A stretch of DNA of 64,000 bases from JAYKJB01 sp035284745 [NCBI: Candidatus Sericytochromatia bacterium] (GTDB lineage Bacteria; Cyanobacteriota; Sericytochromatia; S15B-MN24), in assembly GCA_035284745.1 (NCBI GenBank), contig JAYKIL010000008.1:1-64000 (forward strand). Direction: 5' to 3'. The position numbers were made by a program, and so were the translations under genes. This document shows, piece after piece, positions 36,597 to 45,804 of the stretch (positions within the stretch are counted from its first letter, which is position 1; every line of letters begins with the position of its first letter). Under the pieces are notes generated by a model that was given only the letters and a program-made list of their open reading frames with translations, was not told the DNA's origin and did no database searches.

Positions 36597-38021
36597 GTGA
36601 AGCGTTTGACGAAGGTTCTGCTGCTCTCACAGTTTTTACTGGGCTGTGGAGGAAGTCCCTCGGCTCGCCTCTTCGCTCCTCCGGTGAGCACGGGAAAATA
36701 TCGGGCCAAGTCATTGAGTTCGCCCCATAGCCGCTTCAGTAAGCACCATCTGCTGCTGAGGGGAGAGTCGTCGGCTCTGCCTACGATTCCCGGAATGCGC
36801 GTGCGGCAAAAATTTGGTGATGCGCACATTGTAACCCTTTCGGCGTCCGCGTCTCTGGAGCAAACGATCGCAGAACTTCAGCAAAGCGCAGGGGTCACCC
36901 GGGTTGAAAAGGTGGAGCTGTTTCCATTGGAGAACGCCGGGGCCGCATTGCCTGCCGAGCCTCCGACCCTGGCGGTTCCTCAAGCCCCCCCCCTTGCAGC
37001 GGCCGCCAATGATACCCGATACTTTGAGCAGTGGTCACACGAGGTTGCCCGAATTCCACAAGCCTGGCGGATCACACGGGGACACCCGGACGTAAAGGTC
37101 GCGGTTTTGGATACGGGTGTGGATGCGCAGCATCCTGACCTTCTGGGGCAAGTTGTTGACGGCCCGGATCTCGCAGAAAGCAAGGCCAGTTCCCAGGACA
37201 TCGACTCCCACGGGACTCACGTGGCGGGGATCATCGCGGCCAAAGCAGATAATGGAATAGGCGTTGCAGGGGTCGCACCGGACAGCCGGGTGCTCGCACT
37301 CAAAATATTTGAGCCTTACTACGAAGACGGTCGTTTTCAGGGCGTTTACTACAATGCGGTATCGTTGGCTCGTGCCGTCCATTACGCCGCGACCCTCGGG
37401 GGTGCAAAGATCATTAACATCAGCGCGGGCATTGCTGATGACCCCTTGGTCAGCTCGATGTTGTCGTTTGCTCGGGGCAAAGGGGTCATCATTTGCGTTT
37501 CTGCTGGCAATAAAGGGAGCAACGTGTATACCGGTCAACCGAAATATCTCGACGGTGTCCTTGCTGTACACGCCACGGACCCCATGGACCGTTTGGCGCG
37601 CTTCTCAAATTTTGGAAATACTTTGGGCATATCGGCTCCGGGGATGATGATTCTCTCCACGGTGCCCACGTACGCGAACCCTTTGACCGGCGCTCCTCCC
37701 CGCGGCAATGGCTACGAACGTTTGAACGGCACCTCGATGGCGTCGCCGTTTGTCGCTGGTGTGGCTGCCCTGGCTGTGGCTGCGGTGATGGATGCGGTTC
37801 AAACACACGCGCTAGCCACCACGGGGCGCCCGACGGAGGTCAAGCCGGAGCAGATTCCGGCTCCATTGATTGAGGATTTGATCCGACTCGGGGCGGTTGA
37901 TCTCGGAGTCCCCGGACGCGATGAGGTATACGGGGCTGGACGTGTCGACGCTGCGCGCGTTGTAGAACTTGCACGAACCGCTTCTTGGGTAGAGCGGGCC
38001 TGGCGCAGCTTACGCCGCTGA
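36597..38021 (+). CDS. Subtilisin-like serine protease (S8), lipoprotein
   Basis: An exported endopeptidase. GTG 36597 is preceded by GAGG and gives a lipoprotein signal ending in FLLGC; the upstream TTG (36567) has no site. Residues ~45-110 look like an I9-type propeptide (RQKFGDAHIVTLSASASLEQTIAELQ). The catalytic triad is Asp172 (VLDTGVDAQHPDL), His205 (SHGTHVAGI) and Ser380 (GTSMASPFVAG), with the oxyanion region SAGNKG. No C-terminal domain follows. 474 aa. Confidence 0.94.
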   Translation: MKRLTKVLLLSQFLLGCGGSPSARLFAPPVSTGKYRAKSLSSPHSRFSKHHLLLRGESSALPTIPGMRVRQKFGDAHIVTLSASASLEQTIAELQQSAGVTRVEKVELFPLENAGAALPAEPPTLAVPQAPPLAAAANDTRYFEQWSHEVARIPQAWRITRGHPDVKVAVLDTGVDAQHPDLLGQVVDGPDLAESKASSQDIDSHGTHVAGIIAAKADNGIGVAGVAPDSRVLALKIFEPYYEDGRFQGVYYNAVSLARAVHYAATLGGAKIINISAGIADDPLVSSMLSFARGKGVIICVSAGNKGSNVYTGQPKYLDGVLAVHATDPMDRLARFSNFGNTLGISAPGMMILSTVPTYANPLTGAPPRGNGYERLNGTSMASPFVAGVAALAVAAVMDAVQTHALATTGRPTEVKPEQIPAPLIEDLIRLGAVDLGVPGRDEVYGAGRVDAARVVELARTASWVERAWRSLRR

Positions 38022-38191
38022 TCCTGTACTCCGTGCGGGACTTAAACAGAAATTAACCTGCGACGTGATGCCTCCGGGGGAATACACACCTCGAGATACT
38101 CTTTACGGCTGCCAGTCTTAGGAATGTTGTTGGAACGCCATAGTACTTGGCGGGTCCCACCCGTGTTTTTGTGTTGAGGAGGGGTCTACTT

Positions 38192-40099
38192 ATGGAACCA
38201 CGTTTGTTGCGTGCAGGAATATCGCTGCTGACGATCGCTGCCGCCGTTGCAGCCTGTCAAGTTCGCAACCCAGGGTCTGCGACGGGCTCTGCCAGCGTCG
38301 GTGGACGAGGCCCCGTCGAACCCTTGCCTGCGGAGCAGGTCAAGTCACAATCAGGGGATGCCGCTTCCGCCACCTCACCCGGCGGACCTACAAATTCCAT
38401 TGCCAAGGGCAGTGAGGTGCTCACACCCATTCAATCGGCCCCTGGCTTTGCCGAGATATCCGGCATCGTTAAGGATTTGGCAGGCAAGGCCGTTCCCGGC
38501 GCTGTCGTGCGGGTAGGAAACCAAACCGCAGTGACGTCGAATGATGGCCGCTATAAGCTTACTGTGGGGTCTGCATCCTTGGTGAATGTCAAGGTGAGCA
38601 AAACAGGATACATCCTTCGCGATTCCAGTATTCCGGTTTCGAAAGACCAAAAGCTGGTCTTGGATGTTGCCTTGGTGAAGGCCGATCAAAATATTACTCG
38701 TATTTCTAGCGCCATTGGGGGGACTGCCCGCTCGGCAGATGGTTCGGCCGAATTGATATTGCCGCCCGGGGCCTTGAAGGGCGATGCGGACGTGCGCGTG
38801 ACCTGGCTGAAGCCCATTGCTGATCCAAAAACGCCAGCGGCTTTCCGCCTGCAACAAACGGATGCAAACGGTGATCTGAGCGTGACGGAGTTAAATGACA
38901 CGGAACTACCCGGCCCGCTTGAGACGATGGAGTATCAGAACAGGCGTTATTTCTCGCCCGTGTCGTTCGCCGACGTGGCGATGTCGAATGGCCTGCAAGC
39001 GGGGGCGTCCGCGCAACTGCGTATGGCTGTCGATCCCCAGGTTGCGCAAGCGATGCTCTCCGCGGGGGACCTCACAGAGTCCAATATGGGTCAGGAAATT
39101 TTTCCCTGTTTTTCTTGGAATGCGGACACGAGCGTTTGGGATAAACCGGCATTGTCCAAAGTCGAAAGGGATGCAGATGGAAAATACTGGTTTGTGTATA
39201 CCGTGAGAGCTAACAACATGACAGCGGCGCCTGCCGCGTATCGTCAGTTGTTTCAACTCGGGGACGACCAAGGGTCTGCGACCGTGACCCTCATTGTCGG
39301 CGGGGGGCGCCGTGTCGTGGACGGGACCTATATCTACAGCGCCTTGATCGAGCGTTCCTCAGATTCTGCTTATGATTGGAAAGGTGCTTCGTTTGTTAAC
39401 GGTGAGACCCAGTCGGTGACAATCGAGGGTGGGTCGAACAAAACGCCTGCGAGCGGTAATTATCGCTCCCCTACACGGAAGAATCTGGTGCGGCCGAATG
39501 TTCAAACCCAGAACTATACAGGCACATTGTATGGAAGCATCCTGAACGAGGCGTATGGGACTGGAACATTCGATACGTGGGATCGCAATGGGATGTTTCA
39601 GTTGAGTTTTCCCCCGGGCGAGGGTTTTGATGTCAATCCTCCCTCGATTCTGGGTGTGAGCCCCTCTCCTGCACGTCAGACTGGCACAACATCGACAGCG
39701 GCTGAGCCTTATTTACCTCTGGAGCTGTCGTTTCAAATACGAGAGAACATCGTTCAGCAGCAGGCCATCCCCGCTACTTATTTGAAGCCGTTCTTTTATC
39801 GAACGGATTGCAAGGTGAATCTGACCTTCACCGGTGAGACGCCGCGGGAAGGCCAGGCGAAAATGACCTACACCCTCGATGGCCAGGAACGGGAATGGTC
39901 GGGCGAGCTCTCCCCCGGCGCCGAAAGCCTGACCTTTGACCTGCCGCGGAATGCAGCCGGGACACCTCGGGCCTTTGCGTTGCAAAACCTGACGGTTGGA
40001 GAGTTCATTAATGATCCGGGGGAATCGGTGAGGGCCTCGCTGCCTCCCGGGGGCGATGTGACGGCGACGGTAAAAATGATGTTTACAGGCGTCAAATAG
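38192..40099 (+). CDS. Large lipoprotein with carboxypeptidase-regulatory-like domain
   Basis: The ATG at 38192 has GAGGAGG 9 nt upstream; the first 20 residues are a lipoprotein signal with lipobox AAAVAAC. After a Gly/Ser/Pro-rich spacer a regulatory-like beta sandwich follows (residues ~95-165: ISGIVKDLAGKAVPGAVVRVG ... NDGRYKLTVG). The remaining ~450 residues are beta-rich with no recognised family (FSWNADTSVWDKPALS; GGGRRVVDGTYIYSALI). Probably surface-exposed, with a binding or structural role. 635 aa. Confidence 0.78.
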   Translation: MEPRLLRAGISLLTIAAAVAACQVRNPGSATGSASVGGRGPVEPLPAEQVKSQSGDAASATSPGGPTNSIAKGSEVLTPIQSAPGFAEISGIVKDLAGKAVPGAVVRVGNQTAVTSNDGRYKLTVGSASLVNVKVSKTGYILRDSSIPVSKDQKLVLDVALVKADQNITRISSAIGGTARSADGSAELILPPGALKGDADVRVTWLKPIADPKTPAAFRLQQTDANGDLSVTELNDTELPGPLETMEYQNRRYFSPVSFADVAMSNGLQAGASAQLRMAVDPQVAQAMLSAGDLTESNMGQEIFPCFSWNADTSVWDKPALSKVERDADGKYWFVYTVRANNMTAAPAAYRQLFQLGDDQGSATVTLIVGGGRRVVDGTYIYSALIERSSDSAYDWKGASFVNGETQSVTIEGGSNKTPASGNYRSPTRKNLVRPNVQTQNYTGTLYGSILNEAYGTGTFDTWDRNGMFQLSFPPGEGFDVNPPSILGVSPSPARQTGTTSTAAEPYLPLELSFQIRENIVQQQAIPATYLKPFFYRTDCKVNLTFTGETPREGQAKMTYTLDGQEREWSGELSPGAESLTFDLPRNAAGTPRAFALQNLTVGEFINDPGESVRASLPPGGDVTATVKMMFTGVK

Positions 40100-40123
40100 T
40101 TCCTCTTCGCCCATTGAAGACAA

Positions 40124-40150
40124 GAGCCCCTGAATTTTTCAGGGGTTCTC
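40124..40150 (+). terminator. Probable terminator after the large lipoprotein gene
   Basis: CCCCTGAA/TTCAGGGG with outer GAG/CTC pairing forms a strong stem 25 nt after the stop. The following T-tract is weak (TTCTCTTC), so confidence is moderate. Confidence 0.5.
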
Positions 40151-40192
40151 TTCGTGGCCATAGACTCGTATCTTGATACGGGGGCTGTTACC

Positions 40193-41467
40193 ATGTTGCG
40201 TATGAAACTTTCAAAGCTGCTCCGGCATTGGAGATGGCTGGGGATTTTGAGTGTCGTTCTGGCCCTGCTGGTTTGGGGTGCCTTTGATGCGTGGCAGACT
40301 GCTGAACGAATCAGGAAAAGTCCCGTGGGAAAAATTTATGTGGCGGATACTTTTGGGGATGACGTGGGCGTGATTGACGCCGTGAAAGGCGGTTTGCTGC
40401 GTCAAATTCCGACCGGCAAGCTTCCTCACAATTTCGCGTTGGCAAGAAAATCTGGGGTGCTGTTCGTGACGGAGTCGGGTTCACAAAGCGTGACCGCCAT
40501 CGATACCGTAACGGACCGAAAAATTTTACAGCGCATTGTGGGGCCCATTCCGGAGGTCCCCGCCCATAAAAAGCTGGGTATGGCCTCTGTTTCAAAAGCC
40601 CCCTCCTGCAAAACCTGCCATTTGCAGCGTCCCGTCGGAACGTTTATCAGCGGCATTGTGCTCTCGCCGGATGAGTCCGAGTTGTGGGTCACTGAGATGA
40701 AGACAGGGCGTGTGGCTGTGGTGGACAGCAAAAGCCTTGAGACGAAACGTCGAATTTTAGTGGAAACCCCCAGTGGCACAACACCCAGCAATATGCTGGT
40801 TCATCCCGTGACGGGCGATGTGTATGTTTTTGCGCGACTGATGAAACGATTAAGGGGTGTGGAGGGCGTTTCCGACTTCCTGCCTGCCTACAAAGAGCAA
40901 GCAGCACCCTCTCCGGGGCCGCCTCACTCGTCCGTGGTGCGCTCTACACATGGGGGTTTCGAGCACGACCCTTCGGCACCGGGAGACAGTTGGATTGTCG
41001 TTTACGACCCGACGTTCAATGTCGTGAAGGCTCAAATTCGGGTTGAGTTCGCCGTGCCTTATCAGGGGGTATTCAGTCCTGACGGTCGTGAGTTGTATGT
41101 AACCTACCGGTCTACCAATAAGGTGGCGGTCATCGATACAGTGAACTTCCGATTCGCGCGGGCCTACACGACGGATGAGGCTCCGATTGGAATGGTGCTC
41201 GCACCAGACAATGACACTTTGATGGTGGCTTGTTTTTATCAGACACCCGGGACGGTGGTTTTCCTAGACCGTCGAACAGGCGAGCTCAAGCACCGCTTGG
41301 TGGTTCCATCCAGTCCCAGTTTGTTGAGAAAACATCCTGTGAATGGCTTGGTGTATCTGAGCGTCTCGGGTGAAAATCGCATTGTCGAAATTGACCCGCA
41401 AGCGCCTAAAGTGCTCCGAATAATGGATGCCGGTGCCTTCCCAGTGGACCTTGAATTAGTTCCATGA
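40193..41467 (+). CDS. YncE/YVTN-type beta-propeller with a CXXCH haem motif
   Basis: An N-terminal membrane helix (residues ~13-32) anchors a periplasm-facing beta-propeller with repeated blade motifs (KIYVADTFGDDVGVID, SGVLFVTESGSQSVTAID, ELWVTEMKTGRVAVVD, GRELYVTYRSTNKVAVID). Between blades two and three, Cys139-Lys-Thr-Cys142-His143 forms a single c-type haem attachment motif in a ~20-residue insertion. Similar 'surface-antigen' or cytochrome D1-type propellers sense or carry electrons; the role here is unknown. Start chosen at ATG 40193; ATG 40202 is close behind. 424 aa. Confidence 0.8.
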   Translation: MLRMKLSKLLRHWRWLGILSVVLALLVWGAFDAWQTAERIRKSPVGKIYVADTFGDDVGVIDAVKGGLLRQIPTGKLPHNFALARKSGVLFVTESGSQSVTAIDTVTDRKILQRIVGPIPEVPAHKKLGMASVSKAPSCKTCHLQRPVGTFISGIVLSPDESELWVTEMKTGRVAVVDSKSLETKRRILVETPSGTTPSNMLVHPVTGDVYVFARLMKRLRGVEGVSDFLPAYKEQAAPSPGPPHSSVVRSTHGGFEHDPSAPGDSWIVVYDPTFNVVKAQIRVEFAVPYQGVFSPDGRELYVTYRSTNKVAVIDTVNFRFARAYTTDEAPIGMVLAPDNDTLMVACFYQTPGTVVFLDRRTGELKHRLVVPSSPSLLRKHPVNGLVYLSVSGENRIVEIDPQAPKVLRIMDAGAFPVDLELVP

Positions 41468-41520
41468 GCGACCGTTTCACTTTATGATGAACCGGTACTT
41501 TATAGCGTTTACGGTTTTTC

Positions 41521-43557
41521 ATGCATCAACCCAGAGGTCCCGTTCCAGCCACTTACGATCCCGAGCGCCTTTCGGCGCAAGCGGAAGCCTCCGGAGCGGT
41601 TTTCGCTGCGCGCGGGCACGAATTTCGTTGGGCTGTCTGGATGACGCTGCTGTGGATTCTCGTTATTTGGTTATTTCCGCGCAGTTTGCTCTTTAAGGTT
41701 CGTTTTGCGCGCTGGGCGCGTCAGGAGATGGTGCGACAGGGCGCCGTATTCATTAAATTCGGCCAGATGCTGTCCACGCGGGTTGATGCTTTTTCGCAAG
41801 AGGTTTTGGCTGAATTGGCCTTACTCCAGGATCAGGTTCCGCCGTTTCCATTTGGGGAAGTGCGTCGCATCGTCGAGGCGGATCTGTCCGGTTCGCTCGA
41901 GAGGTTGTTTGCACGGTTTGAACCCGAACCCCTTGCCGCAGCCAGTTTGGGACAAGTGCACGCAGCCATTCTGCCCTCCGGGGAAGATGTGGTGGTCAAG
42001 GTGTTGCGCCCCCATCTCGCTGACCGTTTCGCGATCGACCTGGTGTTGATGCGTCGCCTGGCGGAATGGCTTGAGAATCATCCGCGCTTTGTTCGATGGT
42101 TGGGCGGCAGCCCTCAGACTCCTTATGTGGCTCTGGTGGATCGCCTCGGAGTCAGTTGCTATCAGCAACTGGATTTATGGACGGAGGGGCTACACGGGGA
42201 AAAATTCGCCCGGAATTTTGCCCGTGATGATCGGGTCACCGCGCCTGCCATCTATTGGAGCCACTCTTCAACGCGGGTTCTCACTCAAGAACGCGTCTAC
42301 GGTGTTCGTTTTGATGACGAGCATGCCATCCGTGCGGCCGGAGTTAACTATCTGGAGATGGCTGAATTGGGAATCCGCGCCTTCACAAAGCAAATATTTG
42401 AGGATGCTTTTTTTCATGCGGACACCCATCCGGGCAACATCTTTGTGACAGCCGATGCGCGCCTGATTTACCTCGATTTCGGAATGGTCGAGTATATCGA
42501 TGAGAAATTTCAGCGGGAGCTTGTTGAGATGTTCATCCATGTCATTCAGCAAGATTGGGATGCGTTTTATGACGATATGGTGAAGGCTGAGATTGTTCCC
42601 CCAGATGTTCCCAAAAGCGAGCTCCTACCGATCTTTACAGATGTTTGGGCGGCGCAACTGGGCTTTACCGATCGCCGTTACACCTTGCAAGAGGTCTCGG
42701 ATAAATTTTATGCATTGATGCGGCGGTATCCCTTTCGCCTGCCGGATAGATTTCTCTTCTTGACAAGGACTGCGGCCTCTATGGAGGGGGTGGTCTATCG
42801 TGCCGATCCCTCATTTAAGTTTTTGCCCATTGCGCTTCCTTTCTTTGCGAAATTGGTGTTACGGCGTGTGGATATCGAGAATCCGTGGATTTTGCAAGAA
42901 TTAATGCGCGCGGCTGCCACGGGAGGAATGTGGGAGCGTTTGGGAAGTCTTGTGGAAATGGCCCTTTCCGACGAGCCGGAAACCGTCGGAGAACTCCTCC
43001 GGTCGCTGATGGATGTCCTGGCTCATCCGGGCGCCACCGCGTTGCGGTCTGAAATCCGGGAACGCATTCTGTCAGGGGGGCTGGATGGCCTCCTGAGTGT
43101 GATGCCCGGTGATTTGAAATTGGGCGTCAGCGAGGTTCATACCCTCGAATCTTTTCTCGCTTCCGCGACTGGCAAGGACTTGGTTTTCGCAATTCTCGAA
43201 GATGAACGTTTTCCGATGGCGCTGGCCCGCTGGATTGCTCAGAGGGAGAACCTGCCAGCATTTCGTCTCAACTGGCCCGTCCTTTTGCAGGCTTGGCTGG
43301 CTTCACCGGCTGATCAGATGCGGTTGGTGGGTGTTTTTCAACGCCTCATCGTTTCTTCAGAGAAACCGGTGCGGGAATGGGTCTCGGCTCACGTTTTTCG
43401 AGACGTGCATGAAATTATTTCCCAAGGGTTCGGCTTGCAAGGCCTTAGAGGCCTCCCTGATTGGCTCTTCGGACTAATGCCTCCGGGGGGCGTAGCTCAG
43501 GGCATTTTGAAAAATTTGGGCGGTCGCCTCAATGATTCGGTGCGTCGTTTTTTGTGA
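41521..43557 (+). CDS. ABC1/AarF/UbiB-family atypical kinase, membrane anchored
   Basis: Member of the UbiB/ADCK atypical kinase family linked to ubiquinone and lipid metabolism. Family motifs are present: KxGQ-type FIKFGQMLSTR (~78-88), the Ala-rich loop AAASLGQVHAA, the ATP-binding lysine in VVVKVLRP, and the metal/catalytic segments FHADTHPGNIF and YLDFGMVEY. One membrane helix lies near residues 40-56, before the kinase, whereas UbiB has its helices at the C terminus. After the kinase comes a ~250-residue C-terminal extension of unknown function, making 678 aa versus ~550 usual. Its end overlaps the convergent dehydrogenase-like gene by 29 nt. Confidence 0.9.
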   Translation: MHQPRGPVPATYDPERLSAQAEASGAVFAARGHEFRWAVWMTLLWILVIWLFPRSLLFKVRFARWARQEMVRQGAVFIKFGQMLSTRVDAFSQEVLAELALLQDQVPPFPFGEVRRIVEADLSGSLERLFARFEPEPLAAASLGQVHAAILPSGEDVVVKVLRPHLADRFAIDLVLMRRLAEWLENHPRFVRWLGGSPQTPYVALVDRLGVSCYQQLDLWTEGLHGEKFARNFARDDRVTAPAIYWSHSSTRVLTQERVYGVRFDDEHAIRAAGVNYLEMAELGIRAFTKQIFEDAFFHADTHPGNIFVTADARLIYLDFGMVEYIDEKFQRELVEMFIHVIQQDWDAFYDDMVKAEIVPPDVPKSELLPIFTDVWAAQLGFTDRRYTLQEVSDKFYALMRRYPFRLPDRFLFLTRTAASMEGVVYRADPSFKFLPIALPFFAKLVLRRVDIENPWILQELMRAAATGGMWERLGSLVEMALSDEPETVGELLRSLMDVLAHPGATALRSEIRERILSGGLDGLLSVMPGDLKLGVSEVHTLESFLASATGKDLVFAILEDERFPMALARWIAQRENLPAFRLNWPVLLQAWLASPADQMRLVGVFQRLIVSSEKPVREWVSAHVFRDVHEIISQGFGLQGLRGLPDWLFGLMPPGGVAQGILKNLGGRLNDSVRRFL

Positions 43558-44641
43558 CGGGGTCCGGCAGATTTCGGATGATGGCCGCGGTGAGCCTCTC
43601 GCAGCAGGTGGTTTGGGGGTTTTCCGTGGCCGCAGAACAGGTGAGTTCCAGTTCTTGGGGCATCGTCCCTTCGGCCAGGGTCCGTTCGACCGCCGTTTCG
43701 ATCGCTTCGGCGGCCCGTGGTTCGTTGAAAGCCATTTCCAGCGCCAGGGCGCCGGCACGAATCATCCCGATTGGGTCGGCGACGCCGCGGCCTGCGATGT
43801 GAGGTCCGGAGCCGTGAGATGGTTGAAAAACCGCCGTTTCTCCTCCCACATAGGCGACGGGATGAATGGCAAAGGCGCCGCTTAACCCCTGGGCAACGGC
43901 TGCCGCCAAGAGGCCAATCGACATTTCGCTGACGATGACGTCGTAGCGACTCGTTTGATTAACCAGTTCAAAAAAGAAGTGGGTAGCATCCCGTCTGCTG
44001 ACGGACAGATTGGGGAGTTCAAGCGCTTTTTGTTCAATGGTCGACGACCATAATTGCCCCGTTTCCAGCCATTTGCTCTGATCAACGGAGAGAATTCGCC
44101 TTTGGCGACGTAAAGCAATCTGACACGCGATTCGAAACACGCGCTCCACTTCCGTCGTGGTGTACACCATGGTATTGGTCGCGGTGTACCCCTCAGCGCT
44201 TGGGACAATGCCCCGCGGGCGACCGAAATAAAGCCCCGAACTGTAATCGAAAATGAGCACCAAATCAAATGGGGCATGGCAGGGCAGATTCGCCTTGAGT
44301 CCTGCAAAGCTCCGTATTGGGCGGACGGCAGCATAGGAACCTAGCCAGTCTCGCAATTTGAGCACGGCTTCACGTGGACGGTTGCTGGGCACCGTCTTCA
44401 CGTGCTTGCCTCCGGCCACTGGACCTAATAAAACGGCTGCATTGGCCCGGCATGCGTGCAAAGTTTCGACGGGCAATGACCGCCCCGTTTCTGACAATGC
44501 GCGTGCACCGATGAGCGCGTGGGTGAAGCGGAAGCCGAAGCCGAAGCGTTGGCCGGTCGCCGTCAGAACGGCCAACGCTGCCGACATGACTTCTGGTCCG
44601 ATACCGTCTCCAGGAAGAACCGTAAGGGAAAGCTGTCGCAT
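43529..44641 (-). CDS. Degenerate isopropylmalate/isocitrate dehydrogenase-like protein
   Basis: Clearly of the beta-decarboxylating dehydrogenase fold: VLPGDGIGPEV (8-18), VLKLRDWLGSYAAVRP (93-108), SGLYFGRPRG (135-144) and HGSGPHIAGRGVADP (276-290). Compared with Thermus LeuB, however, the substrate Arg132 position is Phe131, catalytic Lys185 is Gln188, Asn187 is Lys190, metal ligands Asp241 and Asp245 are Leu244 and Ala248 (Asp217 is kept as Asp218), and the NAD-site Asp278 is His281. It is therefore unlikely to perform oxidative decarboxylation. 370 aa, start ATG 44641. No leuA/C/D genes are adjacent; the neighbour on the other strand is hemE. Confidence 0.85.
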   Translation of the reverse strand: MRQLSLTVLPGDGIGPEVMSAALAVLTATGQRFGFGFRFTHALIGARALSETGRSLPVETLHACRANAAVLLGPVAGGKHVKTVPSNRPREAVLKLRDWLGSYAAVRPIRSFAGLKANLPCHAPFDLVLIFDYSSGLYFGRPRGIVPSAEGYTATNTMVYTTTEVERVFRIACQIALRRQRRILSVDQSKWLETGQLWSSTIEQKALELPNLSVSRRDATHFFFELVNQTSRYDVIVSEMSIGLLAAAVAQGLSGAFAIHPVAYVGGETAVFQPSHGSGPHIAGRGVADPIGMIRAGALALEMAFNEPRAAEAIETAVERTLAEGTMPQELELTCSAATENPQTTCCERLTAAIIRNLPDPVTKNDAPNH

Positions 44642-44748
44642 CGTCCAATTTTTCTCTATGCGTTTGCCGATCCCAAGTTTCAAGCAGCCTCTATTCCCTG
44701 GCATCGTGGTAGCATGACGCGATAACGGTATTTTTTTAGGTTGCCTCA

Positions 44749-45804
44749 ATGAATTCTGAAAGTACTCAAGATTCACTGTTGTTGCGTGCTTTGAGGCGCG
44801 AACCCGTGCCGCGCCCGCCCGTATGGATTATGCGTCAAGCCGGGCGGTACATGGCAGAGTTTCGAGCGGTGCGGGCCCAACACAGTTTTCTGACTGTTTG
44901 CAAAACCCCGGAGCTCGCGTGTGAGGTGACACTCCAGCCCATCGCGCCGATTGGGGTGGATGCTGCGATTATTTTTTCCGATATTCTCATCCCATTGGAA
45001 GCGATGGGGATGGAGTTGATTTTTGGTGACAAGGGTCCGTACTTACCTGATCCAATTCGAAGTCATCGCGACCTAGGGCGTTTGCGGGATTTTTCTCCCC
45101 AGGAAAGTACAGGGTTTTTGGGGGACGCCATTCGCTTGGTCAAATCGACCCTTCCCCCGGGCATGCCCCTTCTGGGGTTTGCGGGGGCTCCTTGGACGCT
45201 GGCCGCTTACATGATAGAGGGGGGCGGCAGTAAGAATTACGATCGCATCAAGCGCTTTATGTATAACGAGCCCGCCGCCTTCGATGCGTTGATGGCTCGC
45301 TTGGTCGGGGTTTTGGTTGAATATCTTCGGTACCAGGCGGACTCGGGTGCGGATGTTCTACAAATTTTCGAAAGCTGGGGTGGCGTTTTGTCCCCGCAAG
45401 ACTACAAGCGATATGCACTTCCATACTTAAAACGCGTATTGGCTGGGTTGCAGGGATGTGGCGTTCCTGTCATCGCTTATATGAATGGTGCAGGACAGGT
45501 CTTGGAGGATCTCGCCACTTCGGGCTGTGACGCCGTTGGTGTGGATTGGCGTATCGATATGGGCGAAGCGTTCGACCGGGTGGGAACGCGCGTGGCGTTG
45601 CAAGGGAACATGGACCCGTGTGTCCTTTATGCCCCTATCTCCACCATCGAGGCGGAGGTGAAGCGGATTCACGCGGCTGTCGGGAGCCGAGTCGGGCACA
45701 TATTTAATTTAGGACACGGAATTTTACCGGACGTTCCTGTATCGCATGCGCAGGCATTTGTGCACGCTGTGAAATCTCTCGAAGGGGCAGGTGTCAATGT
45801 CTGA
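44749..45804 (+). CDS. hemE: Uroporphyrinogen decarboxylase
   Basis: Converts uroporphyrinogen III to coproporphyrinogen III. The N-terminal signature PVWIMRQAGRYMAEFR (residues ~23-38) and the second signature GFAGAPWTLAAYMIEGGGSK (~140-160) are intact, as is the C-terminal VALQGNMDPCVL and NLGHGILPDVP. 351 aa is standard. Its last 8 nt overlap hemN. Confidence 0.97.
   Translation: MNSESTQDSLLLRALRREPVPRPPVWIMRQAGRYMAEFRAVRAQHSFLTVCKTPELACEVTLQPIAPIGVDAAIIFSDILIPLEAMGMELIFGDKGPYLPDPIRSHRDLGRLRDFSPQESTGFLGDAIRLVKSTLPPGMPLLGFAGAPWTLAAYMIEGGGSKNYDRIKRFMYNEPAAFDALMARLVGVLVEYLRYQADSGADVLQIFESWGGVLSPQDYKRYALPYLKRVLAGLQGCGVPVIAYMNGAGQVLEDLATSGCDAVGVDWRIDMGEAFDRVGTRVALQGNMDPCVLYAPISTIEAEVKRIHAAVGSRVGHIFNLGHGILPDVPVSHAQAFVHAVKSLEGAGVNV

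Noticed and set aside
43529-44641. Functional leuB of leucine biosynthesis
   Set aside because: Key substrate, metal and catalytic residues are replaced and no other leucine genes are adjacent.
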